Positions 6,503 through 13,759 of a stretch of 15,870 nt of DNA are shown here, one piece after another. The DNA lies in NCBI GenBank assembly GCA_934654765.1, contig CAKUGX010000037.1:1-15870 (forward strand). The letters run 5' to 3'. The stretch comes from an uncultured Collinsella sp. GTDB lineage: Bacteria > Actinomycetota > Coriobacteriia > Coriobacteriales > Coriobacteriaceae. The position numbers and the translations under genes are program-made. The first letter of the stretch is position 1; every line of letters begins with the position of its first letter. The notes below the pieces were generated by a model. That model ran no database searches, was not told where the DNA came from, and worked only from the letters and a program-made list of their open reading frames with translations.

Positions 6503-7414
6503 ATGTCTGCTTGCCCGCTGATCGATTGCCATACTCATACCTCGTTTTCGGATGGCCATGCCTCGTTTGAGGACAACGTCCGCGCTGCTGCCGCCGCCGG
6601 CTGCTGCGTTATGGTCTCGACTGACCACCTCACCCTACCCGCCAGCATGGATGCTAACTGCGAGGTGCAGGTCGTCGTGGGCGACTTGCCGGCACATCGT
6701 CTGGCCTTTGAGGACGCCCGCAAGCTCGCCGCGCAGATTGCGCCGGAGCTCAACTTTATCTATGGCTTTGAATGCGATTGGTACGACGGCTGCGAGCCCT
6801 TGGTAGAGCGCTGGTCCCAGGGCGCCGTGGTGCGCTTGGGCAGCGTGCATTGGATTGGCGACCCGGGCGATATCATGGCCGGTGCCGCGGGTACGGCGGG
6901 AACGGAAAACGTCGCGCGCCCCGACACGCCCGATTCGCTTTGTGGCTGGATCGACGACGATACCAACCTGCATGTTTGGGAAAACTTAGGCGTGCGCGGC
7001 GTGTGGGAGCGCTATGTCGATGACTGGTGCCGAGCCTGCGAGAGCCCGCTCAACTTTGATGTGATGGCTCACCCCGACCTAGTCATGCGCTTTTCGAAGG
7101 AAGGCTTTGCGCCCGACTTTGACCCCGCGCCGTTTTGGCAGCAGATGGCCGAGTGCGCGCACGATACGGGTCGCCGCGTTGAGGTCTCGACCGCCGCACC
7201 GCGCAAAGGCCTCGATGACTACTATCCCGCGACCGGCCTTTTGCGCTGCTTCGCCCACGCCGAGGTGCCGATTACTTTTGGCTCGGACGCACACCGCGCC
7301 CGCGACATCTGCTGGAACATCCGTGAGGCCCAGGCACACGCCTACGACTGCGGCTACCGCACCTTCGACATCCCCCACCCCACCGACGAATGGGAATCCG
7401 CTCCCCTCGCTTAA
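6503..7414 (+). CDS. hisK: PHP-family histidinol-phosphate phosphatase
   Basis: It is predicted to dephosphorylate L-histidinol phosphate, the eighth step of histidine synthesis and the one enzyme absent from the adjacent his operon. The 303-aa PHP protein shows the full metal-binding set: IDCHTHTSFSDGH (His10, His12, Asp17), STDH (His42), YGFECDW (Glu90), GSVHWIGD (His116), DVMAHPDLV (His190) and GSDAHRARD (Asp262, His264). The GSVHWIG and MAHPDL patterns are typical of the HisJ/HisK phosphatase branch rather than of DNA polymerase PHP domains. ATG 6503 is preferred because AAAGGAG lies 5 nt upstream. The frame is open from 6383 but has no ribosome site there. It converges on hisE across a 115-bp gap holding a family A palindrome. 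The substrate is inferred from family and location; another phosphomonoester is possible. The symbol hisK (also called hisJ) depends on that inference. Confidence 0.85.
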   Translation: MSACPLIDCHTHTSFSDGHASFEDNVRAAAAAGCCVMVSTDHLTLPASMDANCEVQVVVGDLPAHRLAFEDARKLAAQIAPELNFIYGFECDWYDGCEPLVERWSQGAVVRLGSVHWIGDPGDIMAGAAGTAGTENVARPDTPDSLCGWIDDDTNLHVWENLGVRGVWERYVDDWCRACESPLNFDVMAHPDLVMRFSKEGFAPDFDPAPFWQQMAECAHDTGRRVEVSTAAPRKGLDDYYPATGLLRCFAHAEVPITFGSDAHRARDICWNIREAQAHAYDCGYRTFDIPHPTDEWESAPLA

Positions 7415-7429
7415 CCCATCCCCTTCATC

Positions 7430-7495
7430 AGTTGCGGTGAAATAGGGGCTGTTGGCCCGATGAAACGCTTAAACAGTCCCTATTTCACCGCAACT
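7430..7495. repeat. REP-like palindrome, family A, copy 2
   Basis: The 24-nt arms at 7430-7453 (AGTTGCGGTGAAATAGGGGC...) and 7472-7495 are inverted with a single G-U difference, around an 18-nt loop. The arms match those at 718-783. It sits between the convergent stops of the PHP gene (15 nt away) and hisE (34 nt away). With no other terminator visible on either side, it may end both transcripts. The remaining bases of the 7415-7529 gap show nothing else. Confidence 0.85.
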
Positions 7496-7529
7496 TCCAT
7501 GGGGCAAGGGTAGCTAATTTTGGCTTGAC

Positions 7530-7847
7530 TTAGTGGCGGCGGGCGTTGAGTTCGCCGGCTAGTTCGTCGAGGGTGATGCCGTAGCGCTCGAGCGTTACGA
7601 GCAGGTGGTAGATCAGGTCGCCGGCCTCGTAGCGAATGTGATCGTGGTCGTTGTCCTTGCAGGCCATGATGACCTCGCTCGCCTCCTCAGCAAGCTTCTT
7701 GAGCAGCTCGTCCTCAACATCGGTCAGCAGACGAGCGGTGTAGCTCTCCTGTGGCGATGCGTCGCGACGGCCGTGAATCACCTCGGCCAGACCCGTCAGC
7801 GTCTCACCGATATTTCCATCCTGAACATTTGCGGTGCGCACACCCAT
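7530..7847 (-). CDS. hisE: Phosphoribosyl-ATP pyrophosphatase
   Basis: The enzyme catalyses step 2 of histidine synthesis, removing PPi from phosphoribosyl-ATP. The 105-aa all-helical protein is a stand-alone HisE of normal length and MazG-like fold. The core is SYTARLLTDVEDELLKKLAEE (35-55 region), followed by EEASEVIMACKDND (54-67) and YEAGDLIYHLLV (73-84). These carry the Glu/Asp metal-binding pattern, and IRYEAGDLIYHL is very typical. ATG 7847 has a GAGGG-type site about 8 nt upstream. It is the last gene of the operon, 47 nt after hisI. In many bacteria hisI and hisE are fused; here they are separate genes. The his transcript then runs into the palindrome at 7430-7495. Confidence 0.96.
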   Translation of the reverse strand: MGVRTANVQDGNIGETLTGLAEVIHGRRDASPQESYTARLLTDVEDELLKKLAEEASEVIMACKDNDHDHIRYEAGDLIYHLLVTLERYGITLDELAGELNARRH

Positions 7848-7894
7848 AGTTCAACCCTCTCTATTAATGCCGAGCACCCAACAGGACACTTGTC

Positions 7895-8224
7895 CTAGGC
7901 GAGTTTCTTAAAGAAGCAAGTACGATTGCCGGTGTGGCAAGCCGGGCCCGGAGAGTCCACCTTGACCAGCAGCGTATCGCTATCGCAGTCGGCCCAAAGC
8001 TCCTTGACCTCCTGCATGTTGCCGCTCGTCGCACCCTTGTTCCAAAGCTCCTGGCGGCTGCGGCTCCAAAACCACGTGGTCCCGGTCTTGAGCGTCAGCC
8101 CCACCGACTCCTCGTTCATCCAAGCAACCATAAGCACCTCACCAGTGTCATATTGCTGAACAACACAAGGAATCAATCCACTGGCGTCATATTTGAGCTC
8201 GGCCGCAGTTGTCACTTGCTCCAT
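7895..8224 (-). CDS. hisI: Phosphoribosyl-AMP cyclohydrolase
   Basis: The enzyme catalyses step 3 of the pathway, opening the adenine ring of phosphoribosyl-AMP with zinc. The 109-aa single-domain protein has the signature [11 protein letters not shown] (30-40), the substrate-binding stretch [19 protein letters not shown] (51-69) and the three zinc cysteines: Cys80 (ADCDSD), Cys96 (PACHTG) and Cys103 (RTCFF). ATG 8224 directly abuts the hisF stop (TAG 8225-8227), so it is probably translated by coupling. Its own ribosome site is weak (GGA at about 8 nt). Nothing is missing compared with the family. Confidence 0.97.
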   Translation of the reverse strand: MEQVTTAAELKYDASGLIPCVVQQYDTGEVLMVAWMNEESVGLTLKTGTTWFWSRSRQELWNKGATSGNMQEVKELWADCDSDTLLVKVDSPGPACHTGNRTCFFKKLA

Positions 8225-9007
<783 letters not shown>

Positions 9008-9010
9008 GGG

Positions 9011-9754
9011 CTACTCCTCCCCTCGGGCGGCGGCGAGCGCCTGGGCCAGCGTAAAGTTACCCTCGTAGAGCGCGCGACCGGTAATGGCGCCCTCGATGGC
9101 ATCCTCGCCCACCGCAGCGAGCGCGCGGATGTCGTCGAGTGTCGAGATTCCGCCCGACGCCACGACGGGAAAGCCCGCGACCTGCGCCACATGACGATAT
9201 GCTGCCACGTCGATGCCCGTCTGCATGCCGTCGCGCGCGATGTCCGTGTAGACCAGGTGCTTAAAGCCCAGCTCGGTGAGCTGCGCCACGGCATCGTCGA
9301 GTGCCACGCCCGCGCCGTCACGCCAACCGTTCACCTTGACCTGGCCGTCGCGCGCGGCAATGTCTGCCACCAGCAGCTCGCCAAAGCCGCGGGCTGCTAC
9401 CTCGGCAAAGCCCGGCTCGGTCACGAGCACGGTGCCCAGCGCAATGCGACGCGCGCCGTAGCCGGCAAGCTCGTCGATGCGGGCGAGCGAGCGAACGCCG
9501 CCGCCCACGTCCACGGACAGGCCGTCAACGCCGCAGATGGCCTTAATCGCCGCCGAGTTGGCCGCACATGCGTCCTCGTCCTCGCCAAAGGCGGCGGACA
9601 GGTCGACAACGTGCGCCCAGCTTGTGCCCTGCTCGGCAAAGGAGCGGGCAACGGCCACGGGGTCGTCGGAATATACCTTGCAACGGCTGCGGTCGCCGCG
9701 CTCCAGGCGCACGACCTTGCCGCCGATCAAATCGATTGCGGGAAACAGGATCAT
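9011..9754 (-). CDS. hisA: ProFAR isomerase (HisA)
   Basis: The enzyme catalyses step 4 of the pathway, the Amadori isomerisation of ProFAR to PRFAR. It is a 247-aa (beta/alpha)8 barrel: FPAIDLIGGKVVRLERGD (4-21, Asp8), SVDVGGGVRSL (80-90), ADIAARDGQVKVNGW (130-144, Asp131), YTDIARDGMQTG (169-180), VVASGGISTLDD (197-208) and GAITGRALYEG (222-232). The VYSDDPVAVA phosphate segment and KVNGWRD stretch look like ordinary HisA, not the PriA dual HisA/TrpF enzyme of many Actinobacteria. That is a judgement by eye. ATG 9754 overlaps the hisH stop by four bases (ATGA) with GAGGAGG 7 nt upstream, a classic coupling arrangement. Confidence 0.96.
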   Translation of the reverse strand: MILFPAIDLIGGKVVRLERGDRSRCKVYSDDPVAVARSFAEQGTSWAHVVDLSAAFGEDEDACAANSAAIKAICGVDGLSVDVGGGVRSLARIDELAGYGARRIALGTVLVTEPGFAEVAARGFGELLVADIAARDGQVKVNGWRDGAGVALDDAVAQLTELGFKHLVYTDIARDGMQTGIDVAAYRHVAQVAGFPVVASGGISTLDDIRALAAVGEDAIEGAITGRALYEGNFTLAQALAAARGEE

Positions 9755-10452
9755 CGGCCGGCCTCCTCGACGATGTTGACGAAGTTCTTAAGGATGCGCT
9801 GACCCAGCGCGGAAGATTTCTCGGGGTGGAACTGGCAGCCCCACACGCTGCCGTGACGCACGATGCACGGGAAGCTCCGCGTGTAGTGCGTGCGCGCCAG
9901 AACGTCGGCGGCATCGGCGTCGTCGGCCACCGCGTAGCTGTGGGTGAAGTACATGTTGGCACCCTCGGCAAAACCGGCGAGCAGCGGGTCGGCCGCGCCG
10001 GCGGGCGTCATGTGCACCTGGTCCCAGCCCACGTGCGGCACCTTCAGACGGCTCGACTCCAGGCGCGTGCACGAGCCGCGCATGATGCCCAGGCCATCGA
10101 CCCAGGGACCACCGGCCTGCTCGGAGACGTCGCCGTCCACGACCGCGCCCGCGTCCGCAGGCACGCCCTCGTTGCCACGCTCAAAGAACAGCTGAAGACC
10201 CAGGCAGATACCGAGGAGCGGAGTTCCGGCGGCAACGGCATCGAGTACGGCTGCCTCCTCGCCGCTCTCGCGCATAAAGGCGATCGCGTCGTAGAACGCG
10301 CCCACGCCCGGGATGACCAAGCCGTCGGCACGGCGGATCTGCTCCGGATCGTCCGACGTGCAGGCGACCGCACCGGCGCGCGCAAGCCCGCGCACGACGC
10401 TCGACAAGTTGCCCTTGTGGTAGTCGACCACCACGATCTTCGGTTCGCCCAC
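9751..10452 (-). CDS. hisH: Imidazole glycerol phosphate synthase, glutamine amidotransferase subunit
   Basis: HisH hydrolyses glutamine and passes ammonia to HisF. The product has 233 aa from GTG 10452. The class I amidotransferase triad is complete: Cys83 in LLGICLGLQL, His209 and Glu211 in WGCQFHPEKS. KIVVVDYHKGNLSSV (5-19), VIPGVGAFYDA (46-56) and VPHVGWDQV (138-146) are family landmarks. I prefer GTG 10452 over the in-frame ATG at 10473 because AGGGAGGG lies 4 nt before it and family proteins begin just before IVVVDY. The ATG lies next to the palindrome and has no ribosome site. The protein is slightly longer than typical (about 200-215). It follows hisB by 78 nt holding a palindrome and overlaps hisA by 4 nt. 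Confidence 0.95.
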   Translation of the reverse strand: MGEPKIVVVDYHKGNLSSVVRGLARAGAVACTSDDPEQIRRADGLVIPGVGAFYDAIAFMRESGEEAAVLDAVAAGTPLLGICLGLQLFFERGNEGVPADAGAVVDGDVSEQAGGPWVDGLGIMRGSCTRLESSRLKVPHVGWDQVHMTPAGAADPLLAGFAEGANMYFTHSYAVADDADAADVLARTHYTRSFPCIVRHGSVWGCQFHPEKSSALGQRILKNFVNIVEEAGR

Positions 10453-10456
10453 GCGA

Positions 10457-10464
10457 CCCTCCCT
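10457..10464 (-). promoter_or_regulatory. Ribosome binding site that decides the hisH start
   Basis: AGGGAGGG on the minus strand ends 4 nt before GTG 10452 and lies inside any product begun at the upstream ATG (10473), which has no purine-rich site. The spacing is a little short but favours the GTG. Confidence 0.6.
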
Positions 10465-10475
10465 TTTTCTCATCC

Positions 10476-10516
10476 AAAACCACCACGAAGGTGCCTGTCC
10501 CCTTTGCGGTGGTTTT
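10476..10516. repeat. Palindromic element (family C) between hisB and hisH
   Basis: The 15-nt arms at 10476-10490 (AAAACCACCACGAAG) and 10502-10516 are inverted with two differences, one a G-U pair. They surround GTGCCTGTCCC. It occupies the widest gap in the hisB-hisE half of the operon. On the minus strand the stem is followed by TTTTGG, so it could be a weak terminator, an RNA processing or stability element, or simply a REP-like insertion. Confidence 0.7.
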
Positions 10517-10530
10517 TGTCTTTGTTGCGG

Positions 10531-11118
10531 TTACAGTGAGCCCTTGGTGCTGGGGATGCCTTGCACGCGGGGATCCAGCTCGCAGGCATGGCGCATCGTG
10601 CGGCCCACGGCCTTAAAGGCGGCCTCGATAATGTGATGCGAATTGCCGCCCGCCAGCTCTCGCACATGCAGCGTGAGCTTGGCATCGCGCGCAAAGGCGT
10701 AGAAGAACTCGACGGCCAGCTCGGTATCGAAGCTGCCCACGCGCTCAGTCGGCACAGGCAGCTCGCAGTAGGCCTGCCCACGACCCGAGATGTCCACAGC
10801 GGCCATCACGAGTGTCTCGTCCATGGCAATCGCCGCGTCGGCAAAGCGTGTGATGCCCGCCTTATCGCCCAGCGCCTGGCAAAACGCCTCGCCCAGCACA
10901 ATGCCAGTGTCCTCGACGGTGTGATGCGCGTCGACCTCAACGTCGCCCACCGCGTGCACCGTCAGATCAAACAGACCATGGCGGCCGAAGGCGTTGAGCA
11001 TATGGTCGAAAAACGGCACGCCGGTCGAGATATCGCACACGCCGGTTCCGTCCAGGTCGAGCTTGACGACAATATCGGTCTCGCCTGTCTTACGGGTTAC
11101 CTCGGCATAACGGTCCAT
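10531..11118 (-). CDS. hisB: Imidazoleglycerol-phosphate dehydratase
   Basis: The enzyme catalyses step 6 of the pathway, dehydrating IGP to imidazole acetol phosphate with two Mn ions. The 195-aa monofunctional protein lacks the N-terminal histidinol phosphatase domain of E. coli HisB, which fits a separate PHP phosphatase gene at 6503. Metal ligands are in duplicated motifs: DAHHTVEDTGI (63-73: His65, His66, Glu69) and NSHHIIEAAFKA (159-170: His161, His162, Glu165). His39 (PFFDHM) and His47 (GRHG) also match. The C-terminus GIPSTKGSL is the family ending. ATG 11118 follows the hisC stop directly (TAG 11119-11121) with GAGGAGA 5-6 nt upstream. Confidence 0.98.
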   Translation of the reverse strand: MDRYAEVTRKTGETDIVVKLDLDGTGVCDISTGVPFFDHMLNAFGRHGLFDLTVHAVGDVEVDAHHTVEDTGIVLGEAFCQALGDKAGITRFADAAIAMDETLVMAAVDISGRGQAYCELPVPTERVGSFDTELAVEFFYAFARDAKLTLHVRELAGGNSHHIIEAAFKAVGRTMRHACELDPRVQGIPSTKGSL

Positions 11119-12234
11119 CTACATCTCCTCCTTCACCAGCGCGGCAAACGCGTCCAGCACCTCTTCGTTTTCCTGCGGCGTGCCCACGGTAATACGCAGG
11201 CAATCCGCAAGGCCCGGCGCGTAGCTAAAGTCGCGCACCAGAATCGAATACTCGTCGCGCAGACGCTCGCGCACGCGCGTGGCATGCGGGGTGCGCACAA
11301 GCACAAAGTTCGCCGCGGACGGCCACGCCTCCACCGGCAGGCCTGCGGCACCTAACGCGTGCAGGGAAGCCAGCTCACGATCGCGCTCGTTCGCAACCAG
11401 CGTCACCACGGGCGCATACGCATCGCGGGCACGCACGCAGGCAAGCGCCGCCGCCTGGCTCAGCACGTTGACCGAATAGATTTGGCGAATCGCCGCGAAC
11501 ACCTCGATAACCTCGGGTGCCGCGATCACGTAACCCAAGCGCGTGCCGGCGGCGCCAAACGCCTTGGACAGCGTGTGCAGAATCACCAGGTTGGGATGCT
11601 CGGCGATAAGTCCCTGTGCCGTCGTGGCCGCGCCAAACGAATCGTCAGCAAACTCAACGTAGGCCTCGTCAACCATAACCATGCCGGGGCAGGCGTCGCA
11701 CAGCGCCGCGACAAAGTCGAGCGGAGCCACGTCACCCGTGGGATTGTTGGGCGAGGTCACGATGGCCAGGTCGCACTCCGGCGCCGCCGCAAGCACGGCG
11801 GCCTGGTCGAGCTCAAAGCTCGCCGGGTCGCGCCACACGTCGCGCACCTCGGTCTGGCACAGCGACGCAAAGAAGGCGTACTCGCTAAAGCACGGCGGGC
11901 AGTTGAGCAGGGTCCGCCCCGCGCCGCCAAACGCCAGCAGGTAGTTATAGAGCAGCTCATCGCCGCCGTTACCCACGCAGATGTTCTCGCGTGTCACGCC
12001 ATGCCAGGCGGCGAGCTCGTCGCGCAGGTCATTGGACATGGGATCGGGATAACGGTTGAGCGGCGTAGCGGCGAGCGCCGCATCGACCGCCTCGCGCACG
12101 CCGGCCGGTACGGGATAGGTGTTCTCGTTGGCCGAAAGGTTAATGCGTGTGGGCGTAAAGTTGGGATCGTAGGGCTCAATACCGGCCAAGTAAGGCTGGA
12201 CGAGCTCCTTCATGCGAGGCGTCAACTCGGCCAT
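11119..12234 (-). CDS. hisC: Histidinol-phosphate aminotransferase
   Basis: The enzyme catalyses step 7 of the pathway, the PLP-dependent transamination of imidazole acetol phosphate with glutamate. The 371-aa protein belongs to aminotransferase fold type I. It shows INLSANENTYPVP (31-43), LNRYPDP (59-65), VGNGGDELL (87-95), TSPNNPTGD (160-168), VDEAYVEF (188-195) and the PLP lysine, Lys224, in HTLSKAFGAAGTRLGY (220-235). Arg347 in CLRITVG binds the substrate carboxylate or phosphate. ATG 12234 lies one base after the hisD stop with GAGGAGG 6 nt upstream. The frame is open to 12285, but those codons lie inside hisD. Length and motifs are normal. Confidence 0.97.
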   Translation of the reverse strand: MAELTPRMKELVQPYLAGIEPYDPNFTPTRINLSANENTYPVPAGVREAVDAALAATPLNRYPDPMSNDLRDELAAWHGVTRENICVGNGGDELLYNYLLAFGGAGRTLLNCPPCFSEYAFFASLCQTEVRDVWRDPASFELDQAAVLAAAPECDLAIVTSPNNPTGDVAPLDFVAALCDACPGMVMVDEAYVEFADDSFGAATTAQGLIAEHPNLVILHTLSKAFGAAGTRLGYVIAAPEVIEVFAAIRQIYSVNVLSQAAALACVRARDAYAPVVTLVANERDRELASLHALGAAGLPVEAWPSAANFVLVRTPHATRVRERLRDEYSILVRDFSYAPGLADCLRITVGTPQENEEVLDAFAALVKEEM

Positions 12235-12235
12235 A

Positions 12236-13654
12236 TTAGGCCTCCTCGCCGGTCGCAGCCGCCGCCAGGTCCACGCCCTCGGCAACCGTCACCACGGCGT
12301 CGCCCGGCCAGGCAACCTTGGTCAGGTCGGCCGCGGCCAGCGACTCGGCACTCACGGCATCCTCACCCTGCTCCAGCACGCGACGGCGCAGCGCAGCCGA
12401 AAGCGCGTGCGCCCACAGGCCCTCTGCCTCGGCCAGACGCTGCGTAGCGGGAGCGTCGGAAAGCAGACCCTCGGGCGTATAGCAGATAACGCTCGAGCGC
12501 TTGACGAACTCCTCCACCGAAAGCGGGTTGGAGAACATGGCCGTGCCGCCGGTCGGCAGCGTGTGGTTGGGGCCGGCGACGTAATCGCCGAGCGGCTCGG
12601 AGCTCCAGGCGCCCACAAAGATGGCGCCGGCGTTGCGAATGCCGCCGAGCAGGCCCATCGCGTCCTTGCAGTGCAGCTCCAGGTGCTCGGGCGCCACGGT
12701 GTTCACGGCCTCGACGGCGGCTGCCATATCGGCGGCGACGACAATCGTGCCCTCGTTGTCCAGCGAGGCACGCGTGATCTCGGCGCGCGGCGACTGCGCG
12801 ACTAGGATGTCGATGCCGGCCTCGACCTCGCGCGCAAACTGCTCATCGCAGGTCACGAGATAGCAGGCGGCCAGCGGATCGTGCTCGGCCTGGGCCATCA
12901 GGTCGGCTGCGACCACCATGGGCTTGGCCGTAGCGTCGGCCAGTACGCAGACCTCGGACGGGCCAGCGACCATGTCGATGCCCACATCGCCCGACACGAT
13001 CTGCTTGGCCGCGGCGACAAAGGCGTTGCCCGGGCCGGTAATCTTGTCGACGCGCGGAATGGTCTCGGTGCCGTACGCCAGCGCAGCCACGGCCTGGGCG
13101 CCGCCCACCATATAGATCTCGTCCACGCCGCCGAGCTTGGCAGCCGCGAGCGTATAGGGACTGATCAGGCCGTCCTTTTGCGGCGGGGTCACCATGACCA
13201 CGCGCTTAACGCCGGCCACCTTGGCCGGAATCGCGTTCATGAGCACGGTTGAGGGATACTGCGCGCGGCCGCCCGGCACATAGATACCGGCTGCGGCGAG
13301 CGGGGTCACTTTGACGCCGAGCATCGTGCCGTCCGGGCGCGTGGTAAACCAGCTTTGCTCGACCTCGCGCTGGTGGAACTCGCGAATCTGGCGCGCGGCC
13401 TTCTCGAGCGCGGCGACAAAGGCCGGGTCGAGGCCTTCGAGCGCGGCATCGATCTGCTCCTGCGGAAGGCGGAAGCTCTGCAGCTCAACACCGTCAAAAC
13501 GCTGGCAGTAATCGCGCACCGCGGCATCGCCGTTGGCGCGCACGTTGGCCACGATATCGCGGGCGGCGTCGACGATGTTTTGCGGCAGCACGCCCTTGCG
13601 GTTGAGCTGATTAGTGACGAGGCGCTCGCCGGGAGCAAGCTTGATGGTCTTCAT
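12236..13654 (-). CDS. hisD: Histidinol dehydrogenase
   Basis: The enzyme oxidises histidinol to histidine in two NAD-dependent steps, the end of the pathway. The 472-aa protein has [19 protein letters not shown] (121-139), DKITGPGN (203-210), [10 protein letters not shown] (231-240), the zinc ligands Gln255 and His258 (MAQAEHDP), Asp357 ([15 protein letters not shown]) and His416 (EGLWAHA), and the catalytic pair Glu323-His324 (APEHLEL). Family members usually end within about 15 residues of the last zinc ligand, near 430 aa. Here about 45 extra residues follow (427-472), rich in Ala, Glu and Val. The stop and hisC start are normally placed, so this is a real tail and not a frameshift. ATG 13654 has AGGGGAT about 7 nt upstream. 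The 105-nt gap to hisZG shows no clear terminator. Confidence 0.97.
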   Translation of the reverse strand: MKTIKLAPGERLVTNQLNRKGVLPQNIVDAARDIVANVRANGDAAVRDYCQRFDGVELQSFRLPQEQIDAALEGLDPAFVAALEKAARQIREFHQREVEQSWFTTRPDGTMLGVKVTPLAAAGIYVPGGRAQYPSTVLMNAIPAKVAGVKRVVMVTPPQKDGLISPYTLAAAKLGGVDEIYMVGGAQAVAALAYGTETIPRVDKITGPGNAFVAAAKQIVSGDVGIDMVAGPSEVCVLADATAKPMVVAADLMAQAEHDPLAACYLVTCDEQFAREVEAGIDILVAQSPRAEITRASLDNEGTIVVAADMAAAVEAVNTVAPEHLELHCKDAMGLLGGIRNAGAIFVGAWSSEPLGDYVAGPNHTLPTGGTAMFSNPLSVEEFVKRSSVICYTPEGLLSDAPATQRLAEAEGLWAHALSAALRRRVLEQGEDAVSAESLAAADLTKVAWPGDAVVTVAEGVDLAAAATGEEA

Positions 13655-13759
13655 ATCGGTATCCCCTATCGGTTGAGGTTGCGTTTGAGAAACGTGAGAC
13701 CGGGCAGCAGTGCCAATCGGCCCGCAGCCCGGACATGGGGGCGCCCGTGCGCGCTCGCG

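Noticed and set aside
9011..9754. PriA (dual HisA/TrpF isomerase) instead of HisA
   Set aside because: The phosphate-proximal VYSDDP segment and KVNGW region follow ordinary HisA. The arginine-rich PriA pattern I would expect in the GGIR and GWTRDGG regions is not evident. A phylogeny would settle it.
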